Shown piece after piece: positions 11,676-25,800 of a DNA stretch of 64,000 bases. This stretch comes from Gymnorhina tibicen (taxonomy: Eukaryota > Chordata > Aves > Passeriformes > Artamidae), in the NCBI GenBank assembly GCA_013399875.1, contig VXAZ01001047.1, positions 1,426,001 through 1,490,000 on the forward strand, read 5' to 3'. The notes beneath the pieces are model-generated. The model was not told the origin of the DNA and searched no databases. It saw only the letters and a list, made by a program, of their open reading frames with translations. The position numbers and the translations under genes were made by a program. Position 1 is the first letter of the stretch; every line of letters begins with the position of its first letter.

Positions 11676-14600
11676 GATCATATGTGCCAGACCTCTGCCA
11701 GCCAAAGGGAGTTTAGTTCTCTTTTTTTTACTTTTCTTTTTTATTTTCTTTTTTAATGCCACTTAGTTATGTGCAGAGGGTAGTGAGATGTATTCATCTT
11801 ATCAGCATACTTCCTCCTTTTTTCTGCAGGAAGTGCTCAGCATCAAAGCACTGAAGAGCAGTTGAAATGTACTCAGCAGGTCCTTGATTCTCTATTAGTG
11901 CTGTTAGCAATTTTTTGTAAAGCAGGTCCTTATGTGAAGGCAGAGGAGAAAGCTGTTCCTGTGATCTCTCTGATCACTCTTTCCAAGTGTTACAACTCCC
12001 AGTATGGGGCTATTTGGGTGTATCCCAGTGAGAGGTTTGGATCTTTATGTGATAATGGCCTCTGTTCCAGTCTTTCACCGTGGCATGCTGATGAACTAGG
12101 TAGGAATACTCCTTGCCTACAGAATACTCTACATCATTACTTGCAGTGATAATATAATCACTTGTATATCCTTAAACCAAAAAGAGAAACCACTTAAGTA
12201 TAATCTCCTCTACAAACCCATTGGTAACCAATTTGATTTCACAGAGTCATTCCAGGACCACTTAGATTCATAAAGTTCCACATACAGTGTGACCTAACAT
12301 GCAGTGTAGTGCTAGTGCACGTCAGTTTGCACAAATACGTCTGCACTAGATATTAAATCTTCACAATAGGCTTTCTACCAATATATCCTTGTCCTTTTCA
12401 TTTTATATTTGAAATTATAATTAGTAACAACAGGTGCAGACTAGATTCTCCCTGCAGAAAAGTAAAATTCAATTGGATAGCTAGCAAGGAGAAGGAATGC
12501 AGATTTCAGAATGGTACACAGAGCAGCTACAGTACAATTGTCTGCTGGGTTGGCTGCGGCTCTTCGGAGCCATCGCAGCTTGTCCGCTCTTTGTATCAAG
12601 TTCAAAGATGTCTCCATAAGAAACATATCATTTCCACACAAACCAAAGATGCTTGTTTACTCTTGCAACTCTCCTTTCATCTTTGTTACTTAATGATTCT
12701 TGGCTTTTCTCTCTTTGCTGTCTTCACTGTCATGTTGATGCAGCTGATAGTGAATGCTATCCTTATTTTAACCCCAATCACTTTATGTTTGGCTTTTCAA
12801 GCACCCAACCCACAGTGGCTCTGGAATCAGACATTTAGCTATATATTGATTGCAGTGTGGGTGCATTGCAGTAGCTTTGATACACTGGCTGGCTGTTTCA
12901 TCATTTAGAGAACTTTCCTCTACTTGCCACTGCTCTAACATACGTGTTTAGACTGTTGGGCACCAGTAAGTATGCTTTACTACCCTTTTTAAAATTTTTT
13001 TTCATTAAGTCTGAAATTTGCTACAACTAGTTTTCTGTCACATAGATTTCTTACACATGTCCTGTCTACTTTATTGGTTCCTGATGGGAAATGCAGCAGG
13101 AAAGTCTAGGCAAAGGGTTTTGAGAGGATTGAGATTACAGAGTCATTCAGAGTAACTCTGCTCAGAGTAACTGTAGTGTCTCCCTTTACCACTACAGTTG
13201 AACAAATGACAGAAGTGTTGGTATGCGCCTAGAGCCACTATATATTTGAAGATTAATCTAGTCCTATCCCAGAGGCTCTGGAAACTCAAATTTGGATGCT
13301 ACTGCTGTCCTATTATATCAGCAATACATGTATAAACTGGTGGCTCAGCTTACAAAGACCTTGGGTTCTGTTGGCTTGGACGGGGGAGAGGAGAGATGGA
13401 AATGCCTCGTGCACTGAGGTCTTTAGGTAGAGTCATTTAATGTCTTGCCTGTGTTCTGGTGCCACCAGTCCCAGGTATTTAGAAGGTCTTAAGTTAATTC
13501 TCCAGAGGGTTTATGTTGTGAGATGTGGGACACCAAAGCAAATTATTAAGTGCTAAAGCAGCTTTATATTTTCTTTTGAAGTATTTTCTCCTTTTTAAGT
13601 TTCAAGGTGCCATTTGGGTCATGATTTGAAGTGATGGTCTTGTTTTTAATTTTGTGGGGTTTGTTTGCTTGTGTTCTGTTGTTTTTTGTGTTGGTTTTGG
13701 GTTATGTTGGGTTTTTTTTACACCACTGTTAGCTTTAAAGAGAAATTTTGGGTCTCACATAACTAATAATTTTGGGAGCTGGAACTTTAACCAAAACATC
13801 AAGGATTATAACACTTTTGATTGAAATTGTTGGAGCTGGCAAAACAGGGCTTTTTCACTGCTGGTTTATTTCATAGGCATGATCAATTGCAGTAGGTCAT
13901 CTAAAATGCTGTAAAAAACCAAAAACTAAAATGATGTATTCCTTCAGTCTGTTACAAACTAATTGAGAACATCAAACATGTCCATCCAAAACTCAGATGT
14001 GTTACACATTTTAATCTGTACTTACAGGTCACAGTGTATATATACAGAATATTAGATTGTAAGATCTCTATTCATATTTGCAAAGATTTTTGTATCTTTG
14101 CATAAGGAATACTTTTATTTTACAGTGCATCAAAAGCAACCCTAACTAAGCCATATAAAGGCATATCACATCCTTTGGCTTTGTGACTCACTTCATTATA
14201 TGCCAAACACAAATTCCAGTTCCTTGTGTTTTACTTACAATAACATTAGTGTTTAATTCCACAAACTCAATCAAAGCTACACTTAATATAAAGAAAACAG
14301 AGTCCCTATTTTATAGCTGCATTAAATACTTTCCCCTAAAATGGTTTAGGGGTGGAGTTTTTTTTAAATTTATGCGCTTTTTTTCACAAAGCTAGAGACT
14401 TTGTTTTGGTTTTAGTACTTGTATTTATAGTTGTGGAATGATCATTTTCTGGTTGATTTCACACTGAGCTCTCTCAAAACTAGTTTTAATAGTTCCATGC
14501 CCTTTAAATCTTTTTCTTTCTATCACTGCTGTTACAATATATTATACTTTATATGCTTAAGCTATTAACTTGGTGCTCAGTTAATGATTTGTTGGTGGTT

Positions 14601-16820
14601 TAAGGGAGTGTATCTGGGTTGTTTGTATTGGTACTAGCTTTTTTTCTTTTTTAAGAATGGCAAATAATGTAAATAATTCCAATAGCAGAAAAAAATAAAC
14701 CAGCAAGGAATTTGTTTCATGAGGCTTAAATAAGATGAGCCAACACATAATATATCAATCAACCTATTTTTGGCTAAAAGCTTGCATGGTGTTTGGTAGT
14801 TAACGATGATGTGCTTTTCTTGGAGAGATGCAAAGGACAAAAGGGACTTTTTCTTTTCTTGATGCCTCATCTCCAGTGCTTAAGGAAATTTGTGAGTTAC
14901 TTCTGGACTGTTTTCAGTAATCTAGAGCACCAGTTGGATTTGGTCTGTGGGATGATCTCTAAGCAGAAGATGGAGAGGGAGTAAAACAAAGCAGGAAAAG
15001 GGAATATAGGGACTAGAAAGCGAACTGCTTCCCCATTCTCATATCGTGCCTGTTGATGAAGTTTCACTTTGTAAGGAACAATCTCTTTGCTGTTCCTAGA
15101 CTTTCAAAATTACGTGATTATGTATGACAACACCACCCTTGAAATGATGCAGGACACAATGTCCTCTAAGCATTCCTCAGTTTTCACTGTGTCCTAGGTT
15201 GGGGCAGGACAGGGATGCTTCCTTGAGACTCACTGAAATTTGCAAGACTTGGCTATGGATAGCAGCCAAGCTCCTCATATGGAGTTCCTTTGTAAAGTAT
15301 GGACCTGAACATACTCCTGTGCCCAGTCTCTCATTTACCAGGTGCTATTTGTTTTCCTCTTATCTCCACTTTCCCGGCAGGACAAAATGCCATCTATCCT
15401 TTCTTGCTCTGTGACTGACTGCTTACTTTAATTCCTCAACTAAGTGCAGGTCTTCCTTGTTTTTTGATGGGGCTCCTGTTTCCTAATGTCTAGTTTCTTC
15501 TTTCTCTTTAGTAACTGTATATGCACAGAGTAGTGTCACAACTTTGGAATTACAAAAAGATATTTTGGATAGACCAAACTCATGGCAGAGCTGTACTTAA
15601 CCACAGACTTATTTTTTTCCTTCTTGAGAAGCTGGATAGGCATGGAAGGTCCTTTTCAGGCTTATGATAATTGGTACTTGATCAATATGTGCTTCCATGC
15701 AACAAAATAACCCCTATAGTTATATTTATTGAATATTTAGATTTTATTCTGCTTATCCTGAAATGGTTTGCATGAACACGTAAGTCATATAATAGCACAG
15801 ATGATCAAATCAAAGGTTTTACCTCCTTGAGGCAGAGAATTTATTTTGTAAGTGTGGTCTGAATGACAAGACCTCTGAGTTGTGGCACAAACTGGAGAAG
15901 GTTTTACAGTGAAAGGTCAGAAAAGCACACCATAGAAAGGTGAAGGCAGAGGGGAGAATGGGCCATTGAAAGGTCTGATTTTTCAGCTGTTGGATTTACA
16001 AGCAGGCAGAGAAAATGAGTAAAACTTCATGGAGCAAGAAAAGAAATCAGTGCCCTTTGCTGCAATCTGTGTTTTGGCCCTCCTCTTTCTCTTCGTTACC
16101 AGAAGAATAGTTCCATGGAATGCAGTTTTTCTGCTGAATTCCTTTAGGATCTGGATCTAGGTACATATGGGTAGTATTCTTAACACTGCCTACTATATCC
16201 TGCATCTTTTGAAGAGATATTCTTCCTCTCCACCCGATGCAAATATCTGACATGTGAGGAACATGCATCTGGAGTTACTGTCTATTGGCTTCCCACTGTA
16301 AGCGACCCGAGGAAAGGTGACAGCTTTTTACCTGTATGGTTGTTTTTCCACCCTCCAGATGGCTACAGAGGTGATGTTGGTGCAAGTCTTCCTTTGAGTC
16401 AAAATCTGCCAACTCAAATATAAACATATTTAATTCCCCTAATGCTGTCATAAACGAACCTTTTCATGGAATGTTTTAAATTGGGAAACATGTGAGATAC
16501 CTGGCCTTGTCTTCCAAAATCAATACAGTTTATAAGTTATTTGCAAGTTGTATAGGTGTAGATATGCATCTAGTCCTTGTTGTGCTATTCCAGGGCTGTG
16601 TTAAACTGCTAAACATAAATGTGCTCAGGGAGGATTTAAAGTCTAATGCTCTTTCTGAAGCAGAGTCACCAGGGGTTTACTATTCCCATACAGAAATGTT
16701 GCTGTAAGTGATGTTTTGTCAATGGGAGAAGATATTGCCATGCTGTTTCTGGGAAGCACTAAAATCTATTTCTTTTATAATTACTTTTTCCCACCTTAGT
16801 AGTCTCTAGTCATAGCATCA
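11676..16820. other. Unassigned noncoding DNA with T-rich tracts
   Basis: No gene seen. It contains a T-rich pyrimidine tract at 11720-11757 and a T/G-rich tract at 13640-13719. Several tract-plus-AG sites such as the one ending at 11829 look like splice acceptors, but the sequence beyond is closed by stops within a few codons. Confidence 0.65.
13640..13719 (+). repeat. T/G-rich low-complexity tract
   Basis: About 80 bases almost entirely T and G, with repeated GTTTTG and GGTTTTGG units and no regular period. Together with 16821-16883 and the A/C-rich tract at 39122-39278 (the same composition on the other strand), it forms a recurrent class in this window. Confidence 0.8.
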
Positions 16821-16883
16821 TGTTTGTTTGGAGTTTTTTGTGGGTTTTGGTGTTCAGGTTTTGTTTTTGTTTTTTTTTTTTTT
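16821..16883 (+). repeat. T/G-rich low-complexity tract ending in poly(T)
   Basis: About 60 bases of T and G with TTTTG units, ending in an uninterrupted run of T before ACAATCC. If it were the tail of a minus-strand retroposon, a body should follow to the right; none is recognisable. Confidence 0.8.
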
Positions 16884-19800
16884 ACAATCCTATTATTAAA
16901 CCTGGACGATACATTTTATTTTGTAAAGCATCCTTCACGCAGTAGCCACCATCACTCCAGGGATAAATAGGATAGCATATGCAGTCTGGTATAGGTGTAG
17001 AGGTAACTATTTTGAGCAGGATATGGAATGTGGAAGTGAGGTGCCTCAACTTTCCTTGTCTGAGAAGCTTTTGCAGTCAGGACATCAGCAGAGGAACCAA
17101 AGAAAATGGTGAACAATAGTGGAAGGGGAGAGAAATCAAGGGCAAAATAAGGTGGCAGAAAGAGACTTTGTGGGAGCAGGAGTTTGGTTTTTGTTGCTGC
17201 TGCTGAGTTTTGTTTGTGTGGGTAGATTGGTGACTCACAAAGCAGATGCAGGGAGTTGTGGGAGAGAAAGGCAAGAATGAGTGAAAAGACAGAAAGAAAG
17301 CCAGTACTTGTTGAATACAGGGGGCACGGTTCACAGGTTGGCCAGATTAAGCCTGTGAAGGATTTTTGCTACAAGGAGATTGATTTTGATCTGAATCCCA
17401 TAATGATGTGAAAGCCAGTGGAATTGCCCATGACGGCCAAATCCAAGTATTCAAAGCTCATGAGTTTTCTCTCCCTGTTCTTTCAAGATATCTTGAAATT
17501 GGTCTAAATGTCACATGACTTTCAAAAATGATCCAAAGTGGTTTTATTTCCTTTTTTTTAAACTCATTATTTTTATCCAGATTTGTCATTTTTCAGCTTT
17601 CCCTGAGACCTTGCAGAGCACAAAACCCACCAGAAATACTTATGTTGGCGTAGTCTAAGGTTGTCGTAATTCTGTCTGGCAGATTCACCTCAGATACTAC
17701 ACTGATGACTTTCTAAATATGTCACAAATTATTTGCCAAAAGTATTACTTTTGTTTCTCTCTTCAGTTTATACAAGAATGTCTCCTTGATGAAGGCAATT
17801 TTTTTTTTTTTTTAATATATTGAGAGAATCGTCTACAACATGAATTTGTTCATGGACTACTTTTAATAGTCAGCCTCTGCAGATCCCAAGTGACACTCTG
17901 GCAGTGTGCAGAGGCCTGACAGTTCCTATGCTCTCATAAATAATGTTGATCTATGCTTGGTTTATTTTTTTTAATAACGTTAGTGCAGCCAACGTACTGA
18001 CAGAAGATAGAACCTCTCACAAGCTGTCCAGGTAGTGAGTCTTTTTATAAATGGTACTGGCATGTGGTTATAGAGTTCTGTAGTAACCCACCTGGGGAGA
18101 TTCAAATGCAAAGCAACTCTGACTTTTTTCAGCAGAGGTGTGTCTGTGCAGTGCACCAGGCTCTCTGCAGCAAGTTTTTAACTGGCACATCAAAGCCAAC
18201 TTGCTGCTTTTAATTGTCTCTGAACAGTGGACAGCAGTGATAACAAATCCTAATGAGGATAAACATTTGTGTGTGTCACATTATGTCTGTGGTCCCCAGT
18301 TTCCCATTTTGATCTCCTGTTTTGATAGAAAGCCTCCCAAAATCCATGCACAAAATCCTGGCTGTAGTTGCACTTCTTTAGGGCAACCTTTCACTGGTCC
18401 GGCAGTGACTGCAGGAATCACTGCATGAGTTCCAAATGTATGTTTGGCACAGGTGCAAAAGTTTTGATTTTGAAAAGAAGTTAAAAACCACGGCTTCATT
18501 TAAAATAGAAGGAGAAAAAAAAAGAAGAGATTAAGTTTTCCATGGTAAGTCAGAAATGAAGTAACTTTCTCTTGGTCTATTTTGATTTCACTTTGAAATA
18601 AAGCCTTGGAGCCTAAGCAGTAAGCTTACTGCTTCCGCAGTATCTCTATTTCTCAAGTATAGCTTGCTTGCCAACCATCCTAACTAAAGAGGATTTTGGA
18701 ACCCAGAAGTCCTGGATCATCTGTGAGTGTTGAGAGATGTCATAGAGCTTCGGGTTCTACTCTAAGTCTCAGGAATGGGGACAGGACTATACTGATGTAG
18801 ACATCTGATGCAGACAGCAAAATTACTCGTGAGTTAATTTGGGGGCCAGAAGCCAACCTCTGCCTTGGATTTTGCACCTTGCCCCCCAGCAGGGCTGGTG
18901 GAATGGCACTGCTCTTGGTATTCCCTTGTGTCCTGTAGACAGAGTCCCAGCTGGTGCTGAGCCTCCTCAGGCCCGCAGAGCTGCTGTGTTAACCAGCTCC
19001 ATGGCAGCAAGCCTGCAAGCTCTGAAGTCCCTGATCATGGATGTGATTTGACTGTGAAAATGGTTGCCATAAGGCGTTGCTGAGGCCAGAGGATTTAGCA
19101 GGATTAAGCAAGGGATTGAACGCTTTTGTATAAATAACCAGAATATCCAGAATTATAACTGTTAATGCTGACAAACATGTCAGGTGGAAATACTACCTCA
19201 AGCTCTAGGGTTTAACATGTAGTGATCACCACAAAAAACCCAAAAAAACCTTCTAAGGAGTGGTATATCTGAAACCTTACCGCTAACAGGTTTTCTTGTT
19301 TCTTTTTCTAGGACACTTGGTGTGTGGCTCAGGCGAGAGGCAGGATGTCAGAATAGACGGGTCACAAGTTAGATTCCATGTGCCAGTGTTTATGTCTCCA
19401 GTGGCTTCCGCTACTCTTACTCACCATGAAGACTAAGTGATTTTGGTACGTTTATTTATTTACAAAGCATTATCCAGCATTACTAAGGAGAAGTGCCTGT
19501 AAGTAAAGTGTATGTTGGCATGAGCTCCTCTCGATAGTTGGACAGCAACAGCAGATGCTCCCTGGCTGTACTAGTTCCAGTAACTGGGCATCTTCACAGA
19601 AACATGTCAAAGGGTGGCAAGGAAAAGAAAAATCTCACTTTCATTAGGTTTGCTTCTTTGGACTCAAGTTATGACTCATCTTTCAGGCATGAAAAACACC
19701 CACAGTACCACACCTCCCTGTCAGAGCCAGGTGCATGAGTGCTCCAGAGGCTAATTCTTGAGGGAAACCCTGGAAAGGCACTTGTTCTCCATGCCTGAAT

Positions 19801-22800
19801 AACATCTAGTGTTGTTACCTCGGGCATTTTTCTGTCCAGCCCTGTTAGTAAAACAGCATCATACAGAGCTGTTGCTTTGCTTGGAATAGCCTTGCAGAAC
19901 ATAAAATAAAGGTCAGTAGCTGTGACCTAAAGAGCTTAACAAAAGAATGCACAGATTTTGAAAGCAAATGGGCTTTCGTCAGTGGTGCCTGGTTCTTATA
20001 TCTTTGGTCCAACTGAAAAATTTCCATCTTCCCTTTCCCAATTTATAGGTGGGAAATGGAACACACACACAGGGAAGGGAAATGCTGGAGATCAGCACTA
20101 CATTCTGAATAGTCTAGAAGTGGAGCTGCTAGTAGGGCAGTGCCTGTTATGCCCTGCTGCCCTTAAAAAAAAACAAATCACGTTCTTCAGGATTTCATAC
20201 GTGCACATGAGCTCCCAGTTGTACTTCTTCATGTCTTGTTTGTTTCTGATGTTCTTTTTCTGAGCTAGGGTTCATTGTGGAAGTACTAAAAATATCACAA
20301 GAAACATAGGCTTTACCAGACAGATTTTGTGCTTTTAATCAGTTAAACATTTAGTCCTTTGGGAGGTGGTTCTTCTAGCTCCTGAACTGTGAACATGGGC
20401 CAAATGTTCTCAAACTAGGTAGAAAAAGACTCATAAAAGGCAGAATTAATAAGATTCTGTAGTTTGAGCAAGGCTCATTGACCTGCCAGATCCTACATAA
20501 CTAATGATTTAAGCAGCATGAATTACAGAGGCATTATCAGTGCAGGTTGCAACTTTATTCTGCCTGGTATAAGTTGCTGCATTTCTCCATTTAATGAAGG
20601 ATGCTTTGGAGTTAGAAAATTGCTCAGCAGTAAAATGCTGTAATTCCTGCTAAGAAGCAGACTTTGGACAAAGCTTTTTCTGTAAAGACAGAAGACAGAC
20701 ATATTTTTTCTTCCTCTTCTGTCCTTGTGTATGAGCAAGGATGTTGCAGTGTTTAAATGCATATGCAAGAGTTCTACCTGCCTGCAAGATCAGGGAGATG
20801 ATTTAGGCTGCAGCTTGTTCTACTACACCACAACTGCAAATGTCGTGCTCCTTTCTTTGCCTTTTGTCCACTGAGATGTGTGGCTAGGTGTCCATGACAG
20901 TCACATAGTTAAGTGACACTCAGATAAAAAACTTCAAAGCAAAACCTTCTCTTTATTTTAATTCCTTAATCTATTCTGGCTCACAGCAAAGGCTTGGGGA
21001 ACTTGAGCAAGGTTTTTCTTTTTTAATTTTTTTTTTTATTTTGCCACAGTGTGCGCTACTATATGTTAAAATATATCTTCAGTGCCAAAAGGGACATCCA
21101 TTGACATCTGAGCATATTTCCTTTAAAGTGGCTCTTTGTAAGTGTACCTACTTATGCAGAGAAAGCAGATAAAGATGACAGGAATGAGAAGGGAATCCAG
21201 ACTTCCCTCCTTTTACAGGTCAGGAATTTTAAACCCTGGGGGACACCACACAAATGCACCCTCTGGGATAGCTAATGACTTTGTTCTGTTCCTCACATGA
21301 AAAGCTAGTTTGCCTTGATTTCAGCCTTTTTTCTAGAAGATGCTTATTCCAGTAAAACTGGCAAATAATGGAAACGTTTTTCTTTTGTGCACAAGCATTA
21401 ATGGACCCAGTCCTCCCAGATAACAGCATTGCTGGAAGTAAGGCGAGTATCCCACTTGCAAAATGATGCTGGAATTAGTGGTTGAAAGATGACTCCCAAG
21501 TGGGCAGTTTCTTCAGTCCAGCTGAACTACTTCTGAAGTAGGAAATCAAGAGTTGATTTTCTTTCATATGCAAACAAGGCTAGGAGAATTCTAGCTAGGG
21601 TACATTTTGTGCACATTTTCTAGTTGTCTATGTAGGTTGTGGAGGGATGTTAGCCAATAAAAGGGTACAAATAGTTTCCTAATTGGACAGTTGGACTCTA
21701 ATGCATGAGTCATCTTTTGTCCCTGTTGCTATTGTCCAGTGCCTTCCCCACTTTCACATTCATTTCAGATTTCACAGGCTGTAGCTTTCTGAAAACCTCT
21801 TTCATCCTCTTGTCCAGAAGTGTCTATGAGAACTCTGCCAAGGGCTTCATTTGCTGGATCCAGGTCACAATGATGTGACATGATGTCCAGGAGAACACCT
21901 CCAATGAGGTCAGCTAAGTCAGCTAAGAATCAGAGCAACAGCTCCTTAGGCCTTTCTCTTGCATGAATTGGCCTGTCTACTGCAGGTGTGTTTCACTGAG
22001 ACCTGGCTGTCACTATTCCAGTTTCAGAACTCATTCATCCACAAGGATCTCTTTCCTGCTCTTTCCTGTGCAGTGTAGCCAAAAGGCCAGCATCTCTTTT
22101 TATATAAAGTCCATTGACTGGTTTTACACATTTACAACCACTTTTCAGATATGTAATAAGTCATTAAGCAGATATGTTCCCTTGTAATTTTAGGAGGCTA
22201 AAATTGCCAGCCAATTTCATGAGCCTTGTGTACAGCATCAGAGTTCTCTGGATAACGCTGCAGTTCAGATAGAACACTCTAACTGGTAAATATGTTATTT
22301 CAACGTATAAGAACTGGTATCAAGTGTTTTCTTTTCTCTGCTGACATTCTAACAATATATGCTCAGCTATGACATATTTGACCAGTCTTGCTAAGTGAGG
22401 CAGAAGGAGACTTCCTCACATACTTGTGTGGGATACCACCAGCGATAGAACAGGAACTCTGAGAGCTGGACTCTTGGTTGTGGTGATGTGTTCCAATTCA
22501 AAGTATCTTGGTTAAATTAGGGTGGGACTAAGACGTATAAAAACTGAATTAAGCCTTTGAAGGATTAGAAGTAGTAATTATAACCAGACTAATATTTAAT
22601 TATTTGCAACAAAAACAATGCATGTGTACTTCTTAGCTTGTGATATATTAAATCTTCTGGTATGTTAAGCCAGTTCAGAACAGATTTTTTTATTTAAGGC
22701 TTCAAATTAAAAATTGAAGGCTTTCAAAAACCTTCTTTTCATGATCTGTCCTGTGAAGTTTATGAGGATAAATGGAAATTTCTAATTGATTCTTCTTCCA

Positions 22801-25800
22801 TTAGTATGCAGATTCATCTTAGCATAACCAGGGAAATTGGGAACTTGCTGCTGCCAAGCTTCCTTGAGAACCTGCTAGGGGCATAATGTGCTTTCCAACA
22901 CCCCTATGTTACCATGATCTCTAATCTAAAGGGTGAAAAAGGAATAGGAGGGAGCATGAGTTTAGCCAGAAAGTCATCAGAACTCAGTGCTTGAGGTGGC
23001 TAAGAAAGCTGACAATATAATTGCTGTGGGAACTTCTCTTCCAAGCTTCTTGGCCAGGGCAGAGTTGTTAGCTGGGCTGAGGTCTATACACTGTGTCAGG
23101 TAGGTATGGAAAAAAAAAGGATAAAAGCCTGGAACCTGACTACCAGGCAAAACAAGCAGTGAAGAGTGGGGGCAAATTGAGCATGGTAGGAAGCAGAGAG
23201 GAATCTCGGGAAGTGCACAGCCCCAGACACAGTAAGCTTGCCATCATGAGATCCAGGAGAACAGCAGTGTTCATCCACAGTGACTGCTGCTTTGGCCCTA
23301 CTCTCTTGCCTGTGCTCCCAGTGTTAAAGGAAGAGAATGAATAGGAAGAGTGTAGCTGTCACCTTCCATTTGTTGGTGTGCCTAAAGGTTGTAGAGGTGA
23401 GTGCCTGGAGGCTGGACAGCTGGGGATTCAAGAGGAGACAATTTTGGTGTTGCCGCTGCCCTTGGGGCATGTCTCACTGTGCAGGTTTGTGCCTCAGACA
23501 CGAGGCTTTATATTTTTGCTTTATCTGTCTTACAGAAGTCTGCAACAGAGACATGCCACTTTATAGCATGTCTTAAGTGATAGCTTGGTGAGCTGAGACA
23601 GGATGGAGGCTGAAAATTTCTTCTTTGGGGCCCTGTACTCCGAGGGATACCTTGTGTTTTGGCTCTAGCTCGCATTTGCCATAAATACTCCTCTTGAACA
23701 TTCTTCTTCACTTCTCGGGATCATTTTCCAGATGTGGCCCTGAAACAGCGCTCTCCAAGTATTTCTGCACATCACTGCCTTATTTATTGCTTTTTAGTTC
23801 CCAAGAGACATATCTAAGTGGGGAATTTATCTCTGGTCCCTCCCATTTTTACCACCCATCCATTAGTTGTGATGCTGATAAATATGGGGAGCTTTGCAGG
23901 GATGGTGGGTTTAAATACTAAGGGTTTGCCCTGGTAATTAAGTTTTCTTTTCTGTCTGAACCATATACCCAGCAGATATTATCATTTAACTAAGGACTGA
24001 ATATCTGGAGTTTGTCTAAAAGCCAGATATGTAAAAATATGGAAATGGGTGAATGCTTCCAACAAAGAATTAGAGATCTGTTAAGACATAGAGATGTTAA
24101 CGTAGGAGGTAAATGTGCATATTGGAACATTGTTTATGTTGACTGTGTTTCTCATATTTTTCAAGTATTTTATCAAAATTTTTTAGTATTTTTAACGTGT
24201 GTTTACTTCAAAGGTAGTTTAAAATATAGTATATTTGATGCTTTTAAGACTAATTTTCCTGTGTTTAAATGATTTCTGAACAGCGTAGGGTTTTCATGAA
24301 TTTATTCATCATTGAATTGTCTTTATCTGCAGATTGTTCTCAAGCAGCTTGTTATGACTACATGGGATAAAAAATTTGAGCTGTGTTGGTTACTTTGATT
24401 GCATTAAACCAATGCTTGGAATCAGGATTTGGGTACAGATACTTAAAATTTCAAGTCCCAATTTGATTTCCACAAACATTTCCTAACATTCAGACTGTTC
24501 CTGCTTGATGGCTTTGCTTGCTTTACTCCTCACAGAAGCAGCTGAAAGTATTGACTAGTTGTTACTGCTGTAGTTATTTTGGGTATATTACACTATCTCA
24601 TTTTAATCATAGTCCTATTTTTACTATAATTAGAAAATAAATAATTAGAAAAAAGAAAACAGAAATTATACTTGATCTAGTGTCTGTGAAGCATGTTGAG
24701 AATCTTCTTCCAGAAGAAGGAAAATTAAACAGCAAGTGGAAGGCAGCACTGCTGTAGCGACATTGCAGCAAACATTCATTCGTATGAGCAGGGATTTCTA
24801 GAAAAAATAATCTTATACATAAGGTGATTAAGACAAGTAAACCCAGCATTGCTTCTTTGTTGTTAAACAAAGATGTTATTCTCGCTCTTGTAAGATTTAG
24901 TAAGACATTAAGCATGTGTACATGATGTCAAGATATTGGCTCTAGCATGTGTTCTTACAGTCTTTATAGTTTGTGATGACATAATTAGGTACATTCTGTG
25001 AAAGTAACTTAAAATGTTACTGTCTGTTCCAGTGAATTGAATGTGTTTGGTCCGGGATATCTTGCTGGAACATTTGCAGAGCCTTTTGTCTGGAGGCTCG
25101 AGGAGTTCAGAAGTGAAACCATCTTTCTTTTGTTTAGTGCAGTCACGTGCCTGCAGGTTTCCATGTGTTTCCAGCGCCCAGAGAAGCTGTCATCACTCAA
25201 TGCCTCATAAAACCCCAAGATCCCTGGCGAGAATCCTCCTTTGGATTTCTTGGCCTGATGAACAGCTGTACCTCATTGCAGGAAAACTGGTGCTCAGCCT
25301 GGAACTGAAACTGCTGGCTTAGATGTTCAGAGGTACAGATCACCAAGCAGCCCTGAGCTTGCTAAGCCCAAGCTCTCTTCTGTATTTCCTGCTTGTCCTC
25401 TCTCAAAAAAATATCTGTGCAACCCTTGCAATTAGTTTGCCTTTCTGTTTCTGGTTCCCAGTTACTAAATAATTTATACTTGGTACATTGCCATCCTTTG
25501 CAGGATCTCAAAGCACTTGGAGACCTTAATTCACAAGATCCTCTGAAACTGGTACCTAGTGCATCCATTACAGAGGTAGCTCAGCTGAGGGGCAGTAGGG
25601 TACCTCACCCAAGATGAGACAAGCATGTCTGCACACAGCCAAGAATGGGCCGCAAGTGTCCCGGCTCCAACTTCTGCTATTGTACTCATTGTTTTTGTAA
25701 TAATATGTACAACAAATGTATTGTAACCTAAACAAAAAATAATAAAAAAATAGGAGGCATACACTCAATGAGCTGTTGCTAAATTTCTGGTGCTCATTGT